From the NCBI GenBank assembly GCA_003454975.1, contig DMST01000430.1, positions 341 to 5,385 on the forward strand: a stretch of DNA of 5,045 bases, read 5' to 3'. The stretch comes from Cytophagales bacterium (GTDB lineage Bacteria; Bacteroidota; Bacteroidia; Cytophagales; Cyclobacteriaceae). Positions 1 through 5,045 of this stretch are shown here, in pieces. Under the pieces are notes generated by a model that was not told where the DNA came from, did no database searches, and saw only the letters and a list, made by a program, of their open reading frames with translations. Positions within the stretch are counted from its first letter, which is position 1. Every line of letters begins with the position of its first letter. A program made the translations under genes and the position numbers.

Positions 1-896
1 AGCCCACTAGCACCGCAGCGGGTGCTGGGCGACACAATAGAGCCCCACGTCTCGGTGCCGATAGAAAAGCCTACCAAACCGGCAGCGGTAGCCGAAGCGG
101 ATCCCGCACTGGAACCGCTAGACCCTTGATCAAGTTTCCAAGGGTTTTTCGTGACTCCCCCATACCATACATCGCCCATGGCCAGGGCACCCAACGTGAG
201 CTTGGCCAGGAGAACTCCTCCGGCAGCATTCAACTTGCTGATGACGGTAGCCTCTGCCTCAATCTCTTGGTCCTTGTATGCACCAGCACCCCAGGTAGTC
301 TTTGTGCCCGGGTAGGCAAACAAATCCTTCACTCCGTAGGGGATACCGTGCAGCATACCCCGATAATTACCGGCGGCCATCTCAGCATCAGCCGAACGGG
401 CTTGGGCCAGGGCCTCCTCCTCCATCAGAGTAATCAAGCACTGGAGGGTATCCCCGTAGGTCTTAATTCGGTCAATGTAAATTTTCGTAAGTTCTACGGA
501 CGTAATTTGCCGAGATTTCAGCAAGGCAGCCTGCTCAGGTACCGTAAGAAAAGCAATGGCTTCCGCGGAAGTTGGCCGTTCTGTTTCCGGATACTCCCAA
601 AGAATTGGCTGTTGGTCATTGGTAGGTTGCCAACCTATGGGTAATGGATCAAATTGCATGGCAGGCATGACACCATTATCCAAGGGAACCTGCCTTATTT
701 GCTGGAAAGCCTCTCGATAATTTTCAAGGGAGGGTATCGCCATACCACGCTCCGCTTCGGTTAATTCCAACCCAATCAATTTTTCTGCCGCGGCTACATC
801 TGTGGTAGTGATGGAAACCAAATCCTCCCAAGGCACAAAGGCTCCCAGCATAACTCCCAATACCAAGGCAAGCAGAATGAAGCTTTTTCTCTTCAT
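1..896 (-). CDS. Exported amidase-signature family hydrolase (N-terminal 298 residues, cut by window edge)
   Basis: Amidase-signature enzymes hydrolyse amide bonds with a Ser-cisSer-Lys triad. The reading frame is open from the ATG at 896 to the left edge. Residues 1-19 (MKRKS, then a hydrophobic run FILLALVLGVMLGA) look like a Sec signal peptide or anchor without a lipobox cysteine, so the enzyme probably acts in the periplasm or outside the cell. The catalytic Lys is K190 in GVKDLF, the cis-Ser is S262 in SGSSAGSASA, and the nucleophile is S286 in GTETWGSIVSPS. The 24-residue spacing between the two serines matches GatA. Residues about 30-110 form an extra segment before the usual domain start. 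W284 and V288 replace the Gly and Arg of the common GGSIR motif. Export and the extra segment argue against its being GatA of the tRNA amidotransferase; the substrate is unknown. The start fits the signal peptide, and no Shine-Dalgarno sequence is evident. The C-terminal part lies outside the window. Confidence 0.9.
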   Translation of the reverse strand, partial: MKRKSFILLALVLGVMLGAFVPWEDLVSITTTDVAAAEKLIGLELTEAERGMAIPSLENYREAFQQIRQVPLDNGVMPAMQFDPLPIGWQPTNDQQPILWEYPETERPTSAEAIAFLTVPEQAALLKSRQITSVELTKIYIDRIKTYGDTLQCLITLMEEEALAQARSADAEMAAGNYRGMLHGIPYGVKDLFAYPGTKTTWGAGAYKDQEIEAEATVISKLNAAGGVLLAKLTLGALAMGDVWYGGVTKNPWKLDQGSSGSSAGSASATAAGLVGFSIGTETWGSIVSPSTRCGASG

Positions 897-988
897 AGTT
901 AATCTTCGAATCACATTCAATTACCCTTACAACTCACAGTATTGCAAAGAGTTAAGGATAAGTGGCAAGTTGGAAAAATGTATATAAT

Positions 989-1894
989 TTAAGGAAGTTC
1001 GGTTCCTGTGGCTGCCATCCACAAATGGAGCCATTCATAGTGAGAAAGTGATACATCGGTAGCTTGCAAATAGTTCTCCCAACGGGACAGTTTGGTAGAC
1101 CCCAATACAGGCAGTATGCCTGCTGGATGCTGCAATAACCAAGCAATCATGAGTACATCCAGCCCCACTCCTTTTTCCTCTGCCAACTGGGCTACGGCCT
1201 CTTTCAAAGCTCGCCGCTCCGCAGGGACGGTCTCCGAAAAAAGCTTGCCCCCACCTAAAGGAGACCAAGCCATAGGTTTGCAACGCAATTCGAGGGCCTG
1301 GTCCAGCGTACCGTCAGTAAACGGGGCCAAATGCAGCATGCTGGCTTCTACCTGATTGGTAACCAAAGGAAAGCGGCTATTCACCGTAGCAAACTGTTGG
1401 GGTGTGAAATTGGAGACCCCAAAAGCCTGCACTTTGCCTGCTGAGCGCAACCGGGCAAAGGCTTCGGCCACCGCATCCGGATCTAACAGTGGTGAAGGCC
1501 GATGCAGCAGGAGCAGTTCCAGCGTATCTACCCCCATTACTTTTAAACTGCGTTCCGCTTGTTGGATGATGTAGGGAGCGTCATATTGATAGGCTTTGTG
1601 TGGGTGGTCAAAACCTGGAGCCGGGAATTGAATACCGCACTTACTTACCAACTGTATCTTTTCTTTGAGGTGAGGCACGATAGCCAAGGCCTTACCAAAA
1701 TCCTCTTCGGTAGTGAAGTCCCCGTAAATATCTGCATGGTCTATGGTGGTAATACCACGCTCTACCAGTTGCTCCAGCAGGCGGGCCATATCCGTGGCAT
1801 TGAGCTTAGCTCCCCACTTGCCCCAAGTCATTACTCCTGCTACCAGCCGGGAAAAGGTAGGCCCTTCAGAATGGACCTGTGTTGGTTCTAGCAT
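989..1894 (-). CDS. Aldo/keto reductase, YdhF-like NAD(P)H-dependent oxidoreductase
   Basis: This is a complete 301-residue cytoplasmic (beta/alpha)8-barrel oxidoreductase, expected to reduce carbonyl substrates with NADPH. It resembles E. coli YdhF (about 298 residues) over its whole length, including the start (EGPTFSRLVAGVMTW), TTIDHADIYG, IVSKCGI-like and HRPSPLLDPDAVAEAF segments. The full catalytic tetrad of the superfamily is present: D52, Y57, K85 and H131. Cofactor-side motifs are GVSNF (159-163), NQVE (180-183), WSPLGGG (210-216) and GSTKLSR (265-271). There is no export signal. The ATG at 1894 is chosen because it aligns with the YdhF start; the next Met (residue 22) lies within the conserved first strand. 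No clear ribosome binding site is seen. It lies 40 bases downstream of folK on the same strand, so co-transcription is likely. The physiological substrate cannot be told from sequence. Confidence 0.93.
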   Translation of the reverse strand: MLEPTQVHSEGPTFSRLVAGVMTWGKWGAKLNATDMARLLEQLVERGITTIDHADIYGDFTTEEDFGKALAIVPHLKEKIQLVSKCGIQFPAPGFDHPHKAYQYDAPYIIQQAERSLKVMGVDTLELLLLHRPSPLLDPDAVAEAFARLRSAGKVQAFGVSNFTPQQFATVNSRFPLVTNQVEASMLHLAPFTDGTLDQALELRCKPMAWSPLGGGKLFSETVPAERRALKEAVAQLAEEKGVGLDVLMIAWLLQHPAGILPVLGSTKLSRWENYLQATDVSLSHYEWLHLWMAATGTELP

Positions 1895-1934
1895 GTTGTT
1901 AAGGTAAGGAGTGGTAACCGCTATGGCAACGCTC

Positions 1935-2432
1935 TTATCGTCCTACGGCGGACGAAAAGAGTTTGACTTCACTCACATCCGGGCACTCAGCCAGCAACTG
2001 TCGCTGTGATTTGCCCAAAACAGGATGAATGGCATCTGCAGACAATTCCACCAATGGCACCAGGGTAAAGCGTCGCTCAGCAATACCCACATGCGGGATT
2101 TTCAAATCCTGAGTATCCAGTATAGTATCGTGATAGTATAGCACATCCAGATCGATAATGCGTTCGCCCCATTTCACAATCCGCACCCGCCCCATATCCT
2201 GCTCTATTTGCAAAAGTGCCTTCAGCAAATCATTCGGGGACATAGCAGTCTCAACTATCACCACCTGATTGAGAAAATCAGGCTGTTCGGTGATGCCCCA
2301 GGCAGCCGTAGCATATACATTAGAAGATCTTAACACCTTCCCTACGCGCTGCCCAATCAGCCTACGCGCCTGCAACAGGTTCTCCTCTCTATCTCCCAAA
2401 TTGGTACCCAATAGTATGTATATACCCTGCAT
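1935..2432 (-). CDS. folK: 2-amino-4-hydroxy-6-hydroxymethyldihydropteridine diphosphokinase (HPPK)
   Basis: HPPK transfers pyrophosphate from ATP to 6-hydroxymethyl-7,8-dihydropterin, the step before dihydropteroate synthase in folate synthesis; it is cytoplasmic. The protein has 165 residues, close to the family norm. It shows the N-terminal motif LLGTNLGDREENL (7-19; LGSNLGD in most members), FLNQVV (53-58), and the family signature KWGERIIDLDVL (87-98), whose D94 and D96 correspond to the two Mg-binding aspartates. H114 in IPHVGIAERRF matches the conserved PHP region, but here V115 replaces the second proline. The ATG at 2432 gives the expected start just before the first beta strand (IYILLGT). 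There is no Shine-Dalgarno sequence. It is the first gene of the minus-strand group and is divergent from sppA. A weak minus-strand promoter candidate (ATTG, 17 bases, TATATTAC; 2497 down to 2469) would overlap the intergenic palindrome. Confidence 0.96.
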   Translation of the reverse strand: MQGIYILLGTNLGDREENLLQARRLIGQRVGKVLRSSNVYATAAWGITEQPDFLNQVVIVETAMSPNDLLKALLQIEQDMGRVRIVKWGERIIDLDVLYYHDTILDTQDLKIPHVGIAERRFTLVPLVELSADAIHPVLGKSQRQLLAECPDVSEVKLFSSAVGR

Positions 2433-2488
2433 ATGGACGTAAACTTAACCAGGAAATGAAATAAGGATGTAATATACCCGGCCTATTG

Positions 2489-2508
2489 GATACCAATTGT
2501 TTGGTATC
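2489..2508. repeat. Perfect 8-4-8 inverted repeat in the folK/sppA intergenic region
   Basis: The arms GATACCAA (2489-2496) and TTGGTATC (2501-2508) are exact reverse complements separated by TTGT. A further TTGG at 2486-2489 pairs with CCAA at 2493-2496, so TTGG/CCAA half-sites occur three times in 19 bases. The element lies 56 bases from the folK start and 68 from the sppA start. No T-run follows and no gene ends here, so it is not a normal terminator. An operator for a dimeric regulator is the likeliest reading, but no regulator gene is present in the window. Confidence 0.6.
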
Positions 2509-2510
2509 GG

Positions 2511-2541
2511 TTTCAATTCCGACTACCAAGACGTAATATTG
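2511..2541 (+). promoter_or_regulatory. Candidate Bacteroidota-type promoter for sppA (and bioB)
   Basis: TTTC (2511-2514) and TAATATTG (2534-2541) are 19 bases apart and match the Bacteroidota consensus TTTG ... TAnnTTTG at 3 of 4 and 5 of 6 defined positions. Transcription would begin near 2547, leaving a leader of about 30 bases. The inverted repeat ends three bases upstream of the -33-like box. This is a motif-only prediction. Confidence 0.35.
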
Positions 2542-2576
2542 CCTACTAAGAGGACTCATTCGAAGTACACAACTCT

Positions 2577-4334
2577 ATGAAATTTCTGCGCAACTTATTG
2601 GCCGTACTCGTCGGCCTTACCTTATTTACCGTCGTCGGGATTTTTATCCTTTTCGGCGTTGCCGCTTCCTTTGGCGAAGATGAGGTGCAGCCCATCAGCC
2701 AACCCAGCATTCTGAAGCTCACCCTGAGCGGCCCCATAGTAGAGCGGGCAGAACCCGACCCTCTGGAAGAACTCGCCATTCCCTTTGGTGGCATCACCCC
2801 TAAGGGCTTACAACAAATAAAGCAGGCCATCGAACATGCTACGAACGATCCCAATATTCAAGGCATTCTGCTAGAGCCAACCCTAACCGCCACGGGTTGG
2901 GCTACCCTGCGGGATATCCGACAGGCACTGCAGGAGTTCAAAGCCAACTCTGACAAGTTCGTCATCTCCTACGCTGAGATCTACGGTGAAGGCGACTATT
3001 ATTTGGCGTCCGTGGCGGATGAAGTGTTTTTACATCCGGAAGGCCAGATTGAATTTAACGGCCTGGCACAAGAGGTTACTTACATCAAAGGGGTGTTGGA
3101 CAAACTGGGGGTAGAGCCCCAGGTATTTCGTGTAGGGCAGTACAAAAGCGCAGTGGAGCCTTTCCTACGCAAGGACATGAGCCCTGAGAGCCGTGAGCAG
3201 TTGGAATCGTATTTGAACGCCCTGTACGCTACGGTACTGAAAGACGTAGGCGCTAGCCGCGGCATTGCTGAAGATCAGTTGGAGAATATCAGCGATAAGA
3301 TGCTGGTGCGCAACGGAGCCGATGCTGAAACCAATGGGTTGATCGACGGCTTGGCCTATTATGATGAAATTCTCACGGCCCTACGTGAGAAAACCGATAA
3401 GGAGGAGGACGATGACCTCCATTTTGTATCGCTTACCCGCTACCTCAATAGCTGGCAACCTAGCGGCACGTATGGCAAAGACCTGATTGCCGTGATTGTG
3501 GGTGAGGGTACCATCACCAGTGGCAGTAGCACAGAGGGTACCATAGGGTCGGATAGCTTCGCCAAGGAGGTTCGTAAGGCTCGCCAAAACGACAAAGTGA
3601 AAGCCATCGTGATCCGCATTAACTCACCGGGTGGTTCTGCTTTGGCTTCGGACGTGATGTGGCGCGAAATCACCCTGGCAGCGGAAGAGAAGCCGGTCAT
3701 TGCCAGCATGGGCGATGTAGCCGCTAGTGGAGGCTACTATATGGCCATGGGTGCCGACAAAATTGTGGCGCAGCCCAATACCATTACCGGATCCATTGGC
3801 ATCTTTGGCGTGCTGTTCAACGCCCAAGGTTTCCTCAACGACAAACTAGGGGTAACTACCGAAACCGTAAAAACCGGTGAGCTGTCGGACTTATATAACC
3901 TTACCCGCTCCCTTACTCCATTTGAGCGCAGCATCATCCAAAAGCAGGTAGAGGAAGGGTATGAGACCTTTACCTCCAAAGCTGCCGAGGGGCGCGGGAT
4001 GGCCATCGAAGACCTCAAAGCCATAGCCGGAGGCCGGGTATGGGCCGGTACAGAAGCCCTAGACAATGGCTTGGTAGACCAAATGGGTAATCTGGAAGAT
4101 GCCATTGCTTTGGCGGCAGAAGAAGCCGACGTTGATGACTATGCCGTGCGGTATTATCCTAAAGAACAAAGTATATTGGATCTTCTCATGAGCGACCTTA
4201 CCAGTGGTGAGTACGAAGAACGTATCTTGCAGCACCAGTTGGGTGAGCTGTACCCGGTGGTGCACACCTTGCAAGAGATAAAGCAGTACCGCGGCCTACA
4301 GGCTCGCCTACCTTATGAGATCATTATTCATTAA
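2577..4334 (+). CDS. sppA: Signal peptide peptidase SppA, 67K type (tandem S49 protease)
   Basis: SppA is a membrane-anchored serine protease (family S49) that degrades signal peptides left in the membrane after secretion. The 585-residue protein is near the usual length of the two-domain form (E. coli 618). Residues about 5-30 are one hydrophobic anchor; the rest should face the periplasm. The N-terminal S49 domain (about 45-265) carries the catalytic lysine K190 in RVGQYKSAVEPF but has GEGDYYLAS where a nucleophile motif would be. The C-terminal domain (about 300-525) carries the nucleophile S384 in GDVAASGGYY, plus RINSPGGSAL (347-356) and TGSIGIFG (404-411). The K-to-S spacing of 194 compares with 200 in E. 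coli (K209, S409), so the dyad is formed across domains as in that enzyme. The ATG at 2577 is the first possible start after the in-frame stop at 2547. A purine-rich AGAGGA lies 22 bases upstream, too far for a normal Shine-Dalgarno. bioB follows after 20 bases. Confidence 0.96.
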   Translation: MKFLRNLLAVLVGLTLFTVVGIFILFGVAASFGEDEVQPISQPSILKLTLSGPIVERAEPDPLEELAIPFGGITPKGLQQIKQAIEHATNDPNIQGILLEPTLTATGWATLRDIRQALQEFKANSDKFVISYAEIYGEGDYYLASVADEVFLHPEGQIEFNGLAQEVTYIKGVLDKLGVEPQVFRVGQYKSAVEPFLRKDMSPESREQLESYLNALYATVLKDVGASRGIAEDQLENISDKMLVRNGADAETNGLIDGLAYYDEILTALREKTDKEEDDDLHFVSLTRYLNSWQPSGTYGKDLIAVIVGEGTITSGSSTEGTIGSDSFAKEVRKARQNDKVKAIVIRINSPGGSALASDVMWREITLAAEEKPVIASMGDVAASGGYYMAMGADKIVAQPNTITGSIGIFGVLFNAQGFLNDKLGVTTETVKTGELSDLYNLTRSLTPFERSIIQKQVEEGYETFTSKAAEGRGMAIEDLKAIAGGRVWAGTEALDNGLVDQMGNLEDAIALAAEEADVDDYAVRYYPKEQSILDLLMSDLTSGEYEERILQHQLGELYPVVHTLQEIKQYRGLQARLPYEIIIH

Positions 4335-4342
4335 GCACTTTT

Positions 4343-4351
4343 GGAACGGAG
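4343..4351 (+). promoter_or_regulatory. Ribosome binding site candidate for bioB
   Basis: The 20-base sppA-bioB gap contains GGAA (4343-4346, eight bases before the ATG) and GGAG (4348-4351, three bases before it). It is the only Shine-Dalgarno-like sequence at a usable distance from a start in this window and supports the ATG at 4355. No terminator or room for a full promoter exists between the genes, so bioB translation probably starts on the sppA transcript. Confidence 0.45.
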
Positions 4352-4354
4352 ACT

Positions 4355-5045
4355 ATGACCGAGATTCGTAAAGACTGGACGAGAGAAGAAATAAAAGCCA
4401 TTTACGACCAACCTTTTTTAGAGCTGGTGTATCAGGCGGCTACCGTACACCGGGAGTATCATGATCCGCAGGAAGTGCAGGTATGCACCCTACTATCCAT
4501 CAAAACTGGTGGATGCCCTGAGGATTGTGCCTACTGCCCACAGGCAGCCCGCTACCATACCGACGTGAAGGTGCATAAGTTGCTACCTACTGAGGAAGTA
4601 ATTGAGAAGGCCTCCAATGCGAAAGCCAACGGTTCTACACGCTTTTGCATGGGCGCTGCCTGGCGTGAGGTGCGCGACAACCGAGACTTTGATCGCGTGC
4701 TAGACATGGTGAAGGGGGTAACTTCTATGGGCATGGAGGTATGCTGTACGCTGGGTATGCTTACTGACGAGCAGGCCAAGAAGCTGGCCGACGCCGGTTT
4801 GTACGCCTACAACCACAACCTGGATACTTCGGAGGAATTCTACGACGACATCATCTCCACACGTACGTACGACGACCGTTTGGAGACCCTGGACAACATC
4901 CGGAACAATAAAATTTCGGTATGCTCTGGTGGCATCATTGGCATGGGCGAGACGGTAAACGACCGCATTGGCATGCTACACACGCTGGCTACCTTGCCCG
5001 AGCACCCCGAATCGGTGCCAGTAAACGCGTTGGTACCCGTAGAGG
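4355..5045 (+). CDS. bioB: Biotin synthase (N-terminal 230 residues, cut by window edge)
   Basis: BioB is a radical SAM enzyme that inserts sulfur into dethiobiotin, the last step of biotin synthesis, in the cytoplasm. The frame is open to the right edge. The radical-SAM [4Fe-4S] ligands are C54, C58 and C61 in GGCPEDCAYCPQAARYHT. Three of the four ligands of the auxiliary [2Fe-2S] cluster are visible: C98 in RFCMGAAW, C130 in MEVCCTLGML and C190 in VCSGGIIGMGE, matching E. coli C97, C128 and C188. The fourth (Arg260 in E. coli) lies beyond the window. YNHNLDTS (152-159), another family hallmark, is intact. There is a one-residue loop insertion relative to E. coli between C98 and C130. The ATG at 4355 gives the usual Bacteroidota-like start MTEIRKDWTREEI. 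The gene follows sppA by 20 bases on the same strand; no other bio gene is visible, and downstream sequence is not available. Confidence 0.97.
   Translation, partial: MTEIRKDWTREEIKAIYDQPFLELVYQAATVHREYHDPQEVQVCTLLSIKTGGCPEDCAYCPQAARYHTDVKVHKLLPTEEVIEKASNAKANGSTRFCMGAAWREVRDNRDFDRVLDMVKGVTSMGMEVCCTLGMLTDEQAKKLADAGLYAYNHNLDTSEEFYDDIISTRTYDDRLETLDNIRNNKISVCSGGIIGMGETVNDRIGMLHTLATLPEHPESVPVNALVPVE

Noticed and set aside
126..644. 172-codon open frame on the plus strand
   Set aside because: It is antisense to the amidase, whose minus-strand frame carries all catalytic motifs. Its own translation has no recognisable domain.
931..953. Inverted repeat AACTC ... GAGTT between the reductase and amidase genes
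   Set aside because: Arms of only five bases around a 13-base loop with no T-run; too weak for a terminator or operator. The rest of this 92-base gap shows no convincing promoter.
2489..2508. Reading the intergenic palindrome as a transcription terminator
   Set aside because: The flanking genes are divergent, no T-tract follows on either strand, and the stem is AT-rich.
2546..2854. 102-codon minus-strand frame overlapping the sppA start
   Set aside because: It is antisense to the sppA membrane anchor and N-terminal domain, low in complexity (Ser/Thr/Arg/Met rich), and has no family resemblance.
3504..3544. 11-base direct repeat GAGGGTACCAT spaced 30 bases apart in sppA (EGTITSGSST / EGTIGSDSFA)
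   Set aside because: Other SppA proteins have a Gly-rich loop of the same length here, so it is not a clear insertion; probably chance codon reuse.
3737..4105. 122-codon minus-strand frame inside sppA
   Set aside because: It is a shadow of the C-terminal S49 domain, which holds the catalytic serine in the plus frame.
4742..4750. Double cysteine (C130-C131) at the auxiliary cluster ligand of BioB
   Set aside because: EVCCTLG is, as far as I recall, a common variant among BioB proteins, including plant ones; only C130 aligns with the E. coli ligand C128.

Overview
The window reads as an ordinary chromosomal segment of a member of the Bacteroidota. This rests on the protein sequences (a BioB and a tandem-domain SppA of the type found in that phylum), on the general lack of Shine-Dalgarno sequences at the expected distance from starts, and on a candidate promoter that resembles the Bacteroidota TTTG / TAnnTTTG type. 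The class cannot be fixed from sequence reading alone; Saprospiria or Cytophagia would fit.

The five genes form two divergent groups around a 144-base gap (2433-2576). On the minus strand, reading leftward from the gap, come folK (HPPK, folate synthesis), an aldo/keto reductase of the YdhF type, and an exported amidase-signature hydrolase that runs off the left edge. The gaps between them are 40 and 92 bases, so at least the first two could share a transcript. On the plus strand, reading rightward, come sppA (signal peptide peptidase, 67K type) and, 20 bases after it, bioB (biotin synthase), which runs off the right edge.

The central gap holds the only notable non-coding structure: a perfect 8-4-8 inverted repeat at 2489-2508, directly upstream of a candidate sppA promoter at 2511-2541. 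No RNA genes, mobile elements, CRISPR arrays or convincing terminators are visible, and no intergenic stretch exceeds 150 bases.

The genes do not form a single pathway: they cover folate and biotin cofactor synthesis, membrane proteolysis, an uncharacterised redox enzyme and an envelope or secreted amidase. I found no evidence of a new biological system. The points worth a second look are the intergenic palindrome, the sppA-bioB coupling, and the extended, variant-motif amidase.
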